The notes: generated by a model from the sequence alone, not told the origin. Numbered from the stretch's first letter, positions 40,080-54,300 are shown. The stretch is DNA of 64,000 nt from Megamerina dolium (GCA_963854835.1 OY978526.1:38106501-38170500); one strand, 5' to 3'. Made by a program: numbers and translations.

Positions 40080-40563
40080 TGTATTTTTCGAAGACATCAA
40101 CTAGCTGGATAGAGGCACCCTCCCTATAAAGGGACCGGACATACCAGGCGCTCATCCGTAGATCGTGGTCCTTTTTTCGTTTGCGGGGGTCATAACAAAG
40201 TGGTAGTCCTTATCCGAAGCATTGCTGTTTTCTTCACTGGGAAAATTTTTTATGTGGCGAGTCCCAAACCCAACGCAAAACCTCTAACCGAGGAGATTTT
40301 CGCCACCCATTTCAGCCGCCTTCCAGCGGGTCGCCAGGGGAGGGCCCCCATTAATCATAATGAAGGCGCCATCACATAGTAAACAGAGCAAGCTACATGA
40401 CTACCCCTCATTAACAAATAAAGGTATCATCACATAGGGCTCAGGTCAAACTACATGACAGCCAGTCAGTTGACTTGCGATGAGTTCAACAAGGATTGCG
40501 CTAGCCCCACCTGGTTGAGGCAGTTAGACACGTTACCTTGCGAAAACACCACCAGACCACTAT
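40080..40563 (-). mobile_element. 5' fragment of the RTE element seen complete at 59932
   Basis: On the minus strand this matches about 59932-60440: the 5' UTR from 'ggtctggtggtgttttcgca', the GC-rich part near 'ggcccccattaat', and the ORF start up to 'CLIPVSSLYREGASIQLVDV'-like coding. The rest of the element is absent. A piece with the 5' end but no 3' end is not what 5' truncation during target-primed reverse transcription gives. Confidence 0.88.
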
Positions 40564-40623
40564 ATTGCTATGTTTAATATACTTACTTCATATACCACCT
40601 AGAACAACAATGTTTGCCATGTA

Positions 40624-41129
40624 CAGGGTGATTTTTTAAGAGCCTTCAGATTTGATTTTTAAAAAATACACATAAAATTTAGAGAAATGTATGAAATCTT
40701 TATTTGAGTCGATAGAACGATCAATGTTTAAAGATGATTTCATGTAAATGTTGATCTCGGCTGCGCCACAAATGGTTCATACGCTGGGTTCAATGCTGGC
40801 ATACTCTCTCCAACATATCGGCCGGTATCTAAACGAATAAATCGATAACTCGCGGTCATCAACAACACTAGAGGATACAGCTGCGATATTTTCCTCTGTC
40901 CGCCGCCTCAGAAGGTCACCCACACTAACCGTAAAATTAATGAATGAATGAACCAAGCATGAATTTTGATAATAAAATTCAATAATCTGCAAGCGTTGTT
41001 CGTTCGCAAGTCGATTCATGGTTAAATTATAGACCAAACTGAACATGTTTGACAGTAACATGTTACACGAAAACAGCTGAGCTGCCAAAAATAATGTTGC
41101 CAGAAAGAAAGTTGCTAAAAATCACCCTG
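40624..41129 (-). mobile_element. ITm-mariner deletion derivative (N- and C-terminal remnants joined)
   Basis: The 506-bp element has ends CAGGGTGATTTTT and TA flanks (40622-40623, 41130-41131). On the minus strand it begins with a transposase N-terminus 'MNRLANEQRLQIIEFYYQNS' (41019 downwards) and 'RRRTEENIAAV'. Much of the DNA-binding and DDE parts is missing. It ends with a C-terminal 'PADMLERVCQH' and 'DQHLHEIIFKH' before a stop. It differs from the derivative at 37928 both in its ends and in the part retained. Confidence 0.88.
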
Positions 41130-41132
41130 TAG

Positions 41133-41640
41133 GTTCATGTTATAGTGCTCGCTCTTTATAGTAGCTCCCATACATAATGTCTGCATTTCTCTTAAATGTA
41201 TACCGCTGTAATAAAATAAGATGGCATGAAAGGAGTTCCTCCCGCTCCCACTTCTTAATGTAGCTCCTCTAGAAAGTCGTTAAATATTTAAAATTAATGA
41301 ATAAATTTTAACCGCCATAACTTACGAACTATTCAGCAAGACAACCATTTATGACGTGGGTTGGTATTGTAAGGGTAACTAGATTCACAAGAAATGGGAG
41401 AGTCACGCCAACAGTGTATGGCAGCTTTTAAACAAATACTTTAATTTCTTTTAAATATAAGGTAAAGAAACCTTTGGCAGTCCTCTGTGTTGGAGTCGCA
41501 GATAATCTGGCGTAAAATCAACAAGCCACGCTCACACACAGTCGCGGAAATTTGTTAAAAATTTAAATCGCCATAACGAAGTATTCTGTGTAAGACAAGC
41601 TACTTCCATTGTTTAATGTAGCTTTAATGTAGCTTCAATA
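41133..41640 (-). mobile_element. Remnant of the DINE-like element
   Basis: Blocks typical of the internal unit are present in the inverted orientation ('tatagtagctcccatacata', 'accgccataacttacgaac', 'agtgtatggcagctttt'). It is diverged and lacks both ends. Confidence 0.6.
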
Positions 41641-42349
41641 CAAGGCCGTATCTTCGCCCCCTATTTGACGAAGATGCCGGGTAAGAACGTTCCACCAAAA
41701 TATTGAGGAGAGCAAGTCAAAGTGAGAGTCAAAGATAGATTTGACAAATCTAGGAGGAAATTTGATGGTTAGATAATAAGAAAAATTATGGAATCTCACT
41801 TTTTTCCGATGGCTTTTTGGACGAGTTCTAAAATTCCAACAATCGGGATGTAACTTTCTATTTTGTTGTTTTTTTATCAAATCGAATATTTCTCGCCTAT
41901 GACAACAAGTACTCGTGTTCAATATTTTTCTTCCATACGATGGCGGCCACCTTAATGAACATATATGCGAGTAAGTACTTACATACTTATGTACTAATGC
42001 GTAATCGTACGGGTATGCATTTATATAAACTATCAACCATAGTTTACGCCTGTATATGACATGCCAATGCCATGCACAGAATTCACATGCACGCCAGTTC
42101 ATGTGTTATGCAGTTGAAAGTTGTTCAGTAGCAGAATTCAGAATAACAGAAAATATACGAAAATTAAAGCCACATAAATGTCATTGTAGCAGTATGGTAA
42201 ATGGCAAAACCAATGACAATGGAAGCTGTCGTTGTAGCAACTTGTAATAATGTAACTAAAGCACATTTTTGCATTTAAGAATTTGTTTTATTTACGAAGC
42301 TCGAAAAATCATACCAACATTTCAAAATTTCCTATAAATCAGCATTTAT
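41641..42349. other. Non-coding stretch
   Basis: No recognisable gene or element. Confidence 0.4.
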
Positions 42350-42423
42350 GCAATGTTTACGTAATAAAAAAAATAATAAATATGTGGCAATGTTTACGTA
42401 ATAAAAAAAATAATAAATATGTG
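42350..42423 (+). repeat. 37-bp tandem duplication at a SINE tail
   Basis: The unit beginning 'gcaatgtttacgtaataaaa' and ending 'aataaatatgtg' occurs twice back to back. The duplication includes the first bases of the SINE 3' end. Confidence 0.9.
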
Positions 42424-42512
42424 GCACTTAAAGTCCCGAAGGGCTCGTTGGCCGAGGTTCTCTTCCATTACTGTTGTGCGTGTTAAATTTTGGACAGTAT
42501 TAGAAGGGACTA
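42376..42512 (-). mobile_element. SINE 3' fragment abutting a mariner
   Basis: Matches the tail-side ~130 bp of the SINE family ('atatgtggcacttaaagtcc' to 'ggacagtattagaagggac') and then stops close to the mariner sequence that follows. The rest of the SINE and the mariner's left end appear to have been lost together. Confidence 0.8.
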
Positions 42513-42544
42513 AAAGTATCAGATACATGTGTTTGCCAATCCTT

Positions 42545-43497
42545 TAATATGAGAGTTTAAACGAGGTCGTACGAGCTGCCAAGACGAACGCCAATTGAGT
42601 GGTGGTGGTCGGCTAATTGAGGTGGCAACGCCAGAAACGGTTAAGAAAATCCACAAAATGGTATTGGATGATCGCCGGCTGAAGGTGCGTGAGGTAGGTG
42701 AAATTACAGGCATTTCAAAAAGTGCTATATATCGTATATTGACCGAAAATGTGAAGCTGTGAAGAATAAAAAAGCTGTGTGCAAGATGGATGCCATGTTT
42801 GCTCACAATAGAACAAAAACAACGTCGTGAAGATGTTTCTATAGAGTGTTTGGCGATGTTTCACAGTAATAAAGCCGATTGTTTGCGTCAATTCGTAACC
42901 ATGGATGAGACATGGGTCCATCACTTCACACCTGAGGCAAATAAGTAGTCAAAACAGTGGACTGAAAGGGGAGAATCGTGTCCAAAGAAGGCGAAGACAG
43001 TACCATCTGTAGGCAAGGTTATGTCGTCTGTTTTTTGGGATGCACTTCGGATAATATGTATAGATTATCTTCAAAAAGGAAAACGCCGAGTATTATGTTA
43101 ATTTGTTGCAGCGTTTAAGTGATGAAATTAAAGAAAAAAAGGCGAAAAATAAAGTTTTGTTTTATCAAGACAATGCACCAGCTCACACATCCGGTATTGC
43201 GTTGGACAAAATCATTGAGTTCAAGCTTATTCACCAGATTTAGCTCCTTCGCATTATTTTCTATTTCCAAATTTTAAAAAATCGTTTGGTGGTTTGCAAA
43301 CAATGAAGAGTTGGAGTCTGCGGTAGATGGCTATTTTAATGAGCTAGACAGTTCATACTATAAACAGGGTATCGAAGCTATAGAATATCGATGGGAAAAG
43401 TGTATAGAGCTAGGAGGAGATTATGTTGAGAAATAAAGAAAAATTTTCCAAAATATGTTTTCTTTGTTAGGTCGGGTAGTTCTGGGACCATCCCCGT
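42545..43497 (+). pseudogene. Mariner (irritans-like) transposase pseudogene, left end missing
   Basis: Close relative of the element at 6211-7741. It retains 'IEVATPETVKKIHKMVLDDR' (DNA-binding part), 'ISKSAIYRILTENV', 'FVTMDETWVHHFTPEANK' (first Asp, followed by a stop), 'CPKKAKTVPSVGKVM', 'LFYQDNAPAHTS' (second Asp), a broken 'YSPDLAPSHYFLFP' region (third Asp), and the C-terminus 'CIELGGDYVEK'. The right inverted end is present (complement CGGGGATGGTCCCAGAAC) with TA at 43498-43499. The left end has been replaced by a SINE fragment. Confidence 0.88.
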
Positions 43498-43569
43498 ATA
43501 TGTTATTTTAAGTGTTTAGGATAATACCATACATTCGTTTACTGCGCAAAAGATGCATATGGTTAAAAA

Positions 43570-46490
43570 AATTTTTTTTTATTGCAATCTGTTGTCATAA
43601 CATTTAGCAATAGTTAATTTAAAGTAAAAATAAACAAGAATATGAATCACGTATGGACTACACCCAGTGGTGTAGCCATTTATTATTCTTCAGCCATTAG
43701 CAAATGAGACTTTTTGTTGATTTTCTCTTTGGCCGACGGAGTTGGATGGAGTTGGAAGTGAGATCCGATATTAGTGGGCTAGGGTGGGTTTGAAGTTTTT
43801 GATTGTGTGATTTGACTTGCTTTTTGATTACTTCAGCAACCGTTGGAACTTTCAAGTCACGATGGATTTGGTTGTTTGTGACATAATATGGGGCATTTGC
43901 AATCATACGTAGGATTTTAGATTGAAATCTTTGGAGAATTTCGACATTGGAGGTTGCCGCAGTACCCCACAGCTGTATGCCATATGTCAATACAGGTTTT
44001 AGGACAGCTGAGTAGAGTAAGAGTTTACTCTCGAGTGAGACTTGTTCTTCGTTACATTGCGTTACATTGCGGAATATTGAGTTTTACGGGTAGACATGTG
44101 CTACATTTAAGGGTGAATGTAACCTGGACTGACTTGGTTTCATTTGACTTGATTCGCCAATCTTTCAACCAATGAGTAGTCTTGTCTAACCTTTTTGGAG
44201 CTTAGCCGAAGCTGGTTGTGGAAGGATATCCATTGCGAGGACAGCAGTGTCGTCTGTAAAAGTGCCAATGATGGATCATTTAGAGGCTGGTAAGTCGTAT
44301 GTGTGAAGCAGGTATAAAATGGGACCTGGTATAAAATGGGTATAAAAGGGACATAATATTGGAGTTGTGTATTGTGCTCGTTTTGAAGGAGCTTCTTAAG
44401 ATCTTTTGTGAGTGAATTTAATATTTTCCTGTCTCCAGTGTGTCCGGTCTTTTGCCACTTTTTTCTTGCTTGGCGTTTTTCTAGGAGTTTTTCTTTAATA
44501 AGAGGATGTATATCTGTACGCTTAGACTTGTTAAACTTGTTAGAAGTAGTGAGGCGGGATCCCCAATACGTGTGTGTTGCATTATAATTTCCTCCGGCTA
44601 AAAACCTGTTTCAGAGAGTTCCTCTGACTTAATTGCATGCTCGGGTGGGCTATAAATTGCTGAGATTGTAAAAGGGCTTTTCCAATCTTCGTGAACTATG
44701 TTTGTGGCTTGAATAGCTTTTGTGTAGTAAGAGTTAATATTAAAGTGTTTAAATATTATTTTTTACTAAAATAGCTGAGACAGCATATGCTTTCTTATTG
44801 AATTGTGTGATAAAGTTTATAGTTCGGGATTTAAAAAAAACTCTTATCGGTAAAATGAGTTTCAGATATTAAGAGGATATCTGTGTCGTGGGTCTTGAGT
44901 AATGCTTTAATCTTCAGTATGTGTTTTGACAGCCCATTTGCGTTCCATAAGATATTTATGGGATGGAAGAGTTCAAATTCTTCGTCATGAGTGTGACGAG
45001 AAGATTCATCATAGTTGTGATTTGCTGCATGACTTGTTCGAGAAACATGATCATTTCTCCCATTTCGCTAGAAGTCTCAGAGGTTGTTTCTTTGAGTTGT
45101 GGGGCTGAGGTATTTGCACTCGTGTCTTGTGTGAGTTTCTGACTACTTGAGGGTATGAAATTGAATTTGAGTTATATCTGGATAGCTGAGAGACCGGGAT
45201 GGGTCTGTTTAAGGATTCTTGTTGTTGGGCGAAAGGTATGAGATTGTCATTATTTCTTCTCAGTGGGTATATTTTAGCTTTTGTAAGTTTTTGTACACCA
45301 TGCAGCACTTGTAGTTAGCTGGGTAATTGCCTTCACATAAAGCACATTTGACGTCATCTGTTCTCATCTTGCACAAGCAATTTGCAGATGAGCGAGTTCC
45401 AGCACATTTAATGCATACTGGTTTTTTGCGGCAATAGGTTTTTGTGTGACCGTACTGGCAGTTCTCACATTGTGGAATTTCGCGTTTTGGACGAGGAGGC
45501 TCAAATACAATTTTAGTGTTAAAAAGATACTTGATGTCATAGATATCTTTGTTATTTGGACTCGATTTTAGCTCAATAATGAACATTGTGAGAGGCTTCT
45601 TCGTATTTCTCTGTATCGTATTAAAGATATTTATTTGTGTATGGCCGAGATCTTTGGGTGCCTCAGAAATTTCCTCAGTGTCTATGGATTTGTGCATATT
45701 TTTGAGTATAACCCTGAAACTTCTTTCCTGCTTAAGCTTATAGGTGTAGAATTCCGTATTTTTTTGTTCCAATTGGCTAACGATGGTTTCGTAGGCTTCA
45801 GCAGTTGATGCCTGTATTTTGACTTGCTCATTGCTTATGAGCTTTAGATCGTAGCAAGTAGGAGCCATTTCCGTTAGGAGCTTAATTAAGGGGGGAATGT
45901 TGTTAACTTTGTCAACAAATATTGGTGAGGGCTTGGAAATTCTTTCTTGGGGCAAAGGATCTTGACCTTCTCCTTCGATTTCTAGAGAAGAAAACTTGTT
46001 TTATGTTAACTGGGAGTCACATAGCCAATATTGGTCGAGTTTGATCTGCTTTTGGTTCAATTTGGGCTTAACTGGGCTTTCACGGGGCCTTTTTTTGGGT
46101 TCTACAGTAGTCCAACTGTGACTTGGTGTAGACTTACTACTTGAGTATTGAGTAGAAGAATCTTGCTGTTGAGATAAGAACTGCAACTGTTGCTGCAGTT
46201 ACTGAATTTGCTGCTATACATTGGTTATACATTTTGTTAATAGTTGGGGTGGTGCATTGCTTACTCCATGAGTTTTGATTCGACAGCTGCTGCTGTTGCT
46301 GCTGTTGTTGTTGTTGTAGCGGTTGTAGCTGTTGTTGTTGTAGCTGTTGTTGTTGATGTGAATGGTGTGATAATTTCGGTGTTTCTTGTTTTTGTTGGTG
46401 ATTAGTTTGTTGTTTCTGTTGAGGAGCTTGTTGTTGTTGCTGCTGCATTTGACCTCCCCCTTTGGGTGGTGAGTGGCCTACAGGCATTTT
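43570..46490 (-). pseudogene. Jockey-clade LINE, minus strand, most of ORF2 deleted
   Basis: A poly-T run at 43570-43580 is the poly-A tail of a minus-strand element. ORF1 begins at 46487 with a Gln-rich segment (long CAG/CTG-type repeats, 46260-46450) and, after a frame change, continues to about 45260 with Jockey gag features and zinc knuckles ('CENCQYGHTKTYC', 'CIKCAGTRSSANC', 'CALCEGNYPANYKCC'). ORF2 starts near 44960 ('ILWNANGLSKHILKIKALL', then 'DILLISETHFTDKSFF'). Most of the endonuclease and RT is deleted, and only the C-terminal 'YGIQLWGTAATSNVEILQRF' part is clear at 43697-43990. Confidence 0.87.
45260..46487 (-). pseudogene. Jockey ORF1 (gag-like, zinc-knuckle) pseudogene
   Basis: RNA-binding ORF1 protein of the LINE at 43570-46490. 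The N-terminus is dominated by poly-Gln tracts encoded by CAG/CAA triplets. The ORF 45955-45260 carries a central domain with 'ERSFRVILKNMHKSIDTEEI', which resembles the pre-zinc-knuckle domain of Jockey-type gag proteins, and three CCHC-type knuckles. The first is one residue short ('CENCQYGHTKTYC' compared with 'CSNCQEYGHTKTYC' in the plus-strand Jockey). A frameshift and stops between 45955 and 46137 break the reading frame. Confidence 0.82.
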
Positions 46491-46691
46491 GAAGTTTTTT
46501 CCAGATTTGAAGCTGCTTTTATCTATTATATTGATGAGCCTGAAGGTTAAAAAGTGGTCAATGTTTGTGCTATTGATATTTGTCGGTAACGCAGATCGAC
46601 AGCTGGTTGTTATATGCCAAAGCTCGTAATTACGTACTTTATTAAAAATTATTTAGATTTCTGCTTTTGTAATGATTTCTATCATATTTAA

Positions 46692-47823
46692 CCTTAGAAC
46701 CGTGACATTGCTATACAACTTAATCTCGTGCCTTGGGCACTCAGTGCCTAGCATTGCATTTAGTATGGGAATTTAAGCTTTTTAAAGATTGTTTTTTATA
46801 AAAATGTGAATATGTCGTCTATTTATGCACACAATTTAATGAAACATGTATTTATTCTTAGAAACAAAGTTTTTTACTTGGAAAAAATGAAAATCATATA
46901 AATTTTTAGTTTTAAACTGCTCAAATGAGTGAAATTCTCCGCTGTCTTTTTGATTCGTTTTGATTTGGCGTTGGCGTTGTTGGAGTATTGTCGCGTCTTC
47001 ATCAATATCTGAGTCCGTGTCAGCATCGGCTTTATATTTCGCATGTCGTTATATGGTGTTTGGTGTATGTCGGAGTAAGGCAATGGTCACAAACTGCTGT
47101 TGTTTTGTTGTCGGTTTTAGCAGTTTTGCAGGCATTGGCCACCATACAGTTTCGTCGTTCTTTCCTTGACCACAATATTTTTCTCCACGATTGCCCTCAA
47201 TAACCGAAGTTGAAAAATCAATTCTCCTTACATTAGGATCCATATCTACTGCAGCTTCCCCGTGGACATATTCTTCGAAACGTGGATCTGGAATGGGCTG
47301 AGCATTAATCTCTCCGAAGTCAGACTGGTCACTGGGTATCGGTCGTGGTCGCCACCAAATGTAGGTTCTTTTCCACCATCATCATCATCGCTTTCGTGAG
47401 TATTGAAATAATTTGCAATAGTTTCCTCTTCTTCTTCCGTCAATTAACGGCGTAGGTTGGCCAAATAAACCGTCAATTCCTCACTCATTTCAAAAAAATA
47501 TAATTATCACAACTAAAAATTAACTGTTCACTTGAAATTTTTACGCGAAACTGATTAGAAATGCACAAAACTACTAAAAACTCTTAGAAAATAAACGTTA
47601 TCCATACAAAATATGTGAAGAAATATTATTACGTATAGCGTACTTGCCATATAAAATGCCGTTACTTTCTTATTAAATGAGTTATATGCCTGGAATTTTG
47701 TCAACCTATTAATAAAAGTACAATATATCTGCCTACCAAAAATTAAATTTGACTTCTTGAACCCCCTGAATTCAACATCAAAAACGAATATGGGCACTGA
47801 GGGCCCAACTCACGGTTCTAAGA
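46692..47823 (-). mobile_element. piggyBac-like element with TTAA duplication
   Basis: The 1132-bp element is flanked by TTAA (46688-46691, 47824-47827). Inverted ends are CCTTAGAACCGTGA and, complemented, TCTTAGAACCGTGA, followed by related 'gggcactcagtgcc' and 'gggccctcagtgccc' subterminal palindromes. On the minus strand an acidic stretch ('EEEEETIANYFNTHESDDDD', 47430-47370) could be the N-terminus of a transposase, but no catalytic domain is seen. The TTAA duplication and the ends starting CC/TC are typical of the piggyBac superfamily. Confidence 0.78.
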
Positions 47824-47984
47824 TTAAAAATATTGTCACCAGTCTCACTCACGCAAAACTGCACTTCAAAACACTGCGCAAATATAATATTTTCAGCGTC
47901 TTTATCGCTATTATTTGGAATTATGACATTACATTGGTAGATCGATTTATTCCAAAGTGATAGAAGAAACGCGTACAAAACTCG

Positions 47985-48085
47985 TGTTTTGGTTTCAGTG
48001 TTGTTGCATAAGGTGAGCCAAATTTTTATATATATCTACATTTGCAGGGTATAATAAAGTCAGCCCTGCACAATTATAAGATCAT
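47985..48085. mobile_element. Short DINE-like terminal remnant
   Basis: 'tctacatttgcagggtataa' followed by 'agtcagccctgcac' matches the terminal region of the DINE-like elements ('ctacatatgcagggtataat', 'ggtcggcccc'). Nothing else of the element remains. Confidence 0.5.
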
Positions 48086-48129
48086 ACTTTACCTTCATAA
48101 TTTGTATTGCCATTTTGAGAAGGACGGCA

Positions 48130-49470
48130 CTAAACAGTATGAGCTTTATACCACCGGATTGGGAACCATGAGCTAATGCTAATAGTTCTATATCTGGAGA
48201 TCATTCAAATCAGTCAAAAACTGTTGTACACTATATTGGTACGTGCCGACCACACCACCAACCGAGGAGATACGGACTCTTCGTGGTATTTCTTCGATTC
48301 GTACTGTCTGAATATGGCAGGTGCATTAGCTCCACCAAAACCGAATGAATTAGCTGCCACATATGGTTTCGGTAATTTTGTGGGCTTAGTTACTACTCTC
48401 ATGCGATTTTGTATTAAAGCAGTTGTACTTTCTTTTGGTGTATTAAAGTTGATATATGGGGGAATAACACTATTGTTAATAGTAACAATACATTCTGTCA
48501 AATAAGTACCCGGAAATTCTCATTTTTAATTTTTCCTCTGAGAATATTTGAAAAAAAAATTTTTTCCCAGGTTGGCACAACTGTCAGCCTGTCAGCCACT
48601 ATTCTGTGAATTTTTATTGCTATGTAGTTTGGTTACGGCGTCATTAGGAACAAGTCAACCTTTTATGTGCGTTGCGATTTTTACTATGGATAAAAATATC
48701 GAACAAAGAGTTTGTGTGAAATTTTTTTTCGACATGGTTGAATCACCAAATGTTTTTTTTCAACATTTCCAGCGTTTTGGCACAAGAAATTTCGATTGAA
48801 ACACAAAATTTCACACAAACTCTTTGTTCGATATTTTTATCCATAGTAAAAATCGCAACGCACACAAAAGGTTGACTTGTTCCTAATGACGCCGTAACCA
48901 AACTAAATGACACATAGCAATAAAAATTCACAGAATAGTGGCTGACAGGCTGACAGTTGTGCCAACCTGGGAAAAAATTTTTTTTGAAATATTCTCAGAG
49001 GGAAAATTAAAAATGAGAATTTCCGGGTACTTATTTGACAGAATGTAATTTTACAATGGAGCTAATACCAGCTGCAGATTCCGAGTAACCGCAATTTGAT
49101 TTCACTGAATCAACTAGCATTGTTTCGGATCTTTCGCTGCAAATTGCTTTGTTAATGGCTTCTCATTCTTCAGGATTGCCAACTTAGGCGCAAGTGCAGT
49201 GTGCTTCGAAAATGCCCAAATAATTTACATCAATATTAATTTGGTGAAAATTTGTTTTAAGAGATCCGCCTGCAATGCAGCAGAAGAATGTGTAATTCCC
49301 TCTGGCTTGAATCCATCGCAAATAACTGCAGTATCGATCACTTCGCGTAATCTCGTTTGGCAATCGATTTTCGTTGCAGATATATACAGCCTATCGCTTC
49401 CGATCTTATATATCTGTACACATTTCTGTCAGAAGGACAACACAGATTCAATCGTTAGAAAGAACACATA
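48130..49470 (-). pseudogene. Old fatty acid synthase fragment (ketosynthase region)
   Basis: This corresponds to about 35305-36095 of the intact gene, same orientation, with a mariner derivative inserted at 48491-49045. The part 48500-48130 reads 'NSVIPPYINFNTPKESTTAL' to '[18 protein letters not shown]' and '[11 protein letters not shown]', the end of the KS and its linker. The part 49046-49470 gives the upstream KS segment with an 'EAHC' active-site His region, but with stops and small deletions. It is clearly more diverged than the fragment at 52040-54300, so it derives from an earlier duplication. It has no coding potential. Confidence 0.92.
48491..49045. mobile_element. Palindromic mariner derivative (two 5' ends head to head)
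   Basis: The 555-bp element is flanked by TA (48489-48490, 49046-49047). Both arms, about 235-240 bp, are almost perfect inverted copies starting CATTCTGTCAAATAAGTACC. Each arm carries the start of a mariner transposase ('MDKNIEQRVCVKF'). The right arm continues into the centre as 'CVSIEISCAKTLEMLKK'. The central ~80 bp is single copy. The element therefore consists of two mariner 5' ends facing each other without a 3' end. A transcript through it would fold into a ~235-bp hairpin. Confidence 0.93.
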
Positions 49471-50268
49471 GTGGATCAGAAAGCGATTTGCGATTAGGTA
49501 TTGTTTAAGACTGGTTTGGTTCATCTCGAGACAGTGACCCTCAAATTGAGGCATGGAGCTATCACACGATGCAGTGTGATTAAAAAGGCTTAAAGTGATT
49601 AAAGCCCTTAAAAATAACTATAGGTCTTCGAAGACAAAATGTAATTTTACGTATGATTTTTCAAATTCAATGATTCTACTTTTGACCGAAAGTCAAATTA
49701 TAAACCACGGCAAAAAAAAAAAAAAAAAACAAATAAAAAAATTGTGACCTAGTGGAGCAGAAAGGGATTAGAGCTTTTGTTACTGAAGTCAAATGCTATC
49801 GTTTGGTTTTGTGCACACCCGAAGATGTGTGCTTCACTGTGTAATACGTTTATACATTTATTCTATTATTTATACATTTATTCTAAGATTTTACAAAAAG
49901 TGAATTATTTTTCTTATTGTGAACAAGCATCTTTGCTGTATTTAGGGATTATTTGAAATATTGTTGCTCGTTGATAACAAATACATACTACAGTTAGTGG
50001 AATTTTTATCTCGAATAGTAATCGGTTAAAAGCAGTATTTCCAAAACTATATTTTGTATCCTTTTTCATAAAACTTAGTCTGAAATGAATTTTGTGACGT
50101 TTTGGTGACTTCAAAAGCAACTGTTTCAAGATAAAATATTAATTTGGAATTCGGTGGGATGCATTTGTAAGACAGTGTATATATAAAGAATAGTTCAGAT
50201 ATAAGTATGTACAAAGATATTACAAAATGGCAGTCTTCTTTTCTCTTTTTTAGACTTTAATACAATTA
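49471..50268. other. Non-coding stretch
   Basis: No gene recognised. There is a poly-A run near 49710-49730. Confidence 0.45.
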
Positions 50269-50278
50269 TATATGTTTA

Positions 50279-51426
50279 TCGACCAGATTTTCACACTGCG
50301 CCAAATCCTGGAGAAGACCCAAGAAAAACAGATCGACACACACCACCTATTTGTTGATTATAAAGCCGCTTTCGACAGTCCGGTAAGGGATTACCTCTAC
50401 GCAACAATGTCTGAGTTCGGTATCCCTGCAAAGCTCATTCGACTTTGTAGAATGACACTGCATAACTCCCGTTGTGCAGTGAAAATTGGGAAGGACCTCT
50501 CCGCACCGTTTAATACCGAACGGGGTTTCAGACAAGGTGATTCGTTATCGTGCGACTTCTTCAATCTTATTATGGAGAAAATAATACGAGCTGCTGATCT
50601 ACGACATAATGGCACTATCTTCAACAAAAGTGTCATGCTGTTAGCGTATGCCGACGATATTGACATAATCGGCATGAACACGCGAGCAGTCAGTGCAGCA
50701 TTCTCAGAGTTGGAAAGAGAGTCGCGTCGGATGGGTCTCACGGTGAACGAGGGCAAGACGAAGTATCTAGTGTCAACAAACAAAGAGTCCCGGCGTCTTG
50801 GACAGCACGTCACTGTTGACAACTACGCTTTTGAAGTAGTAAGGGACTTTGTCTATCTTGGAACCAGCATTAACAGCAGTAATGACGTCAGCTTGGAGAT
50901 CATGCGTAGGATAACTCTTGCTAACAGGTGTTACTTTGGGCTGAGTAAGCAATTGAGAAGTCGAGCCCTCTCTCGAAGAACGAAAACTACACTCTACAAG
51001 TCTCTCATCATGCCTGTCCTAACATATGGCGCTGAAGCCTGGACAATTTCCACCTCGGATGAGCGAATACTTGGAGTTTTCGAGAGAAAAGTCCTACGCA
51101 GGATCTTTGGACCTATTTGCGTTGGTGGCGAGTACCGAATAAGGTGCAACCATGAGCTGTACGAGCTGTATGCCGATATTGACATAGTAAAGCGCATCAA
51201 AATCCAGCGGCTGCGCTGGCTAGGTCATGTCGAGCGAATGGAAGAACACGCTCCAGCTAAGAAGGTGTTATATTCGGAACCCGCTGGAGGACGACGCAAA
51301 AGAGGAAGACCAAACCTCCGGTGGAAAGACCAAGTACTGGAGAACCTGACGGCGCTTGGAATTTCTAACTGGCGCCAGCTAGCGAAGAACAGAGATGGCT
51401 GGCGAAGCATGTTATTTTCGGCCTAA
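50279..51426 (+). pseudogene. RTE reverse transcriptase, C-terminal ~380 codons, open
   Basis: The frame stays open from the truncation point to the natural stop at 51424-51426. It carries RT motifs 'LLFVDYKAAFD'-type ('HHLFVDYKAAFDSPVRDYLY', catalytic Asp), 'GFRQGDSLSCDFFNL', 'MLLAYADDIDIIG' (catalytic YADD), 'LVNEGKTKYLV'-like thumb start, 'LTYGAEAWTI', and the C-terminal 'RLRWLGHVERMEEHAPAKK' and 'RRKRGRPNLRWKDQV' region. The missing N-terminus (endonuclease and first RT blocks) makes it a dead copy. The intact frame shows it inserted recently. Confidence 0.9.
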
Positions 51427-51464
51427 ATCGATATTCGGTTGTTATGGCCACATAAGTAAGTAAG
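50279..51464 (+). mobile_element. 5'-truncated RTE copy with target duplication
   Basis: Matches the element at 59932 from its base 62068 onward, including the part that element has lost. The target duplication TATATGTTTA is at 50269-50278 and 51465-51474. The 3' end is 'atggccacataag' with a (TAAG)n tail rather than poly-A, typical of RTE-type LINEs. Confidence 0.92.
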
Positions 51465-51474
51465 TATATGTTTA

Positions 51475-51893
<419 letters not shown>

Positions 51894-52039
51894 AAAGCTC
51901 TTAAGGTGTTATGCGGCTAGAGTGTCGATGTTGTGGCACAGAAATAAACATTTGTAATTTGTGTGTATATATTACAGAAAAACATAACTCGTAATGGCAG
52001 TTATTTGGTACACAATCGTAATTCATTAATTTACAGACG

Positions 52040-54300
<2,261 letters not shown>

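Noticed and set aside
42519..42924. Minus-strand ORFs
   Set aside because: Antisense of the mariner transposase; comparable antisense ORFs occur at 6937-7296 in the related copy.
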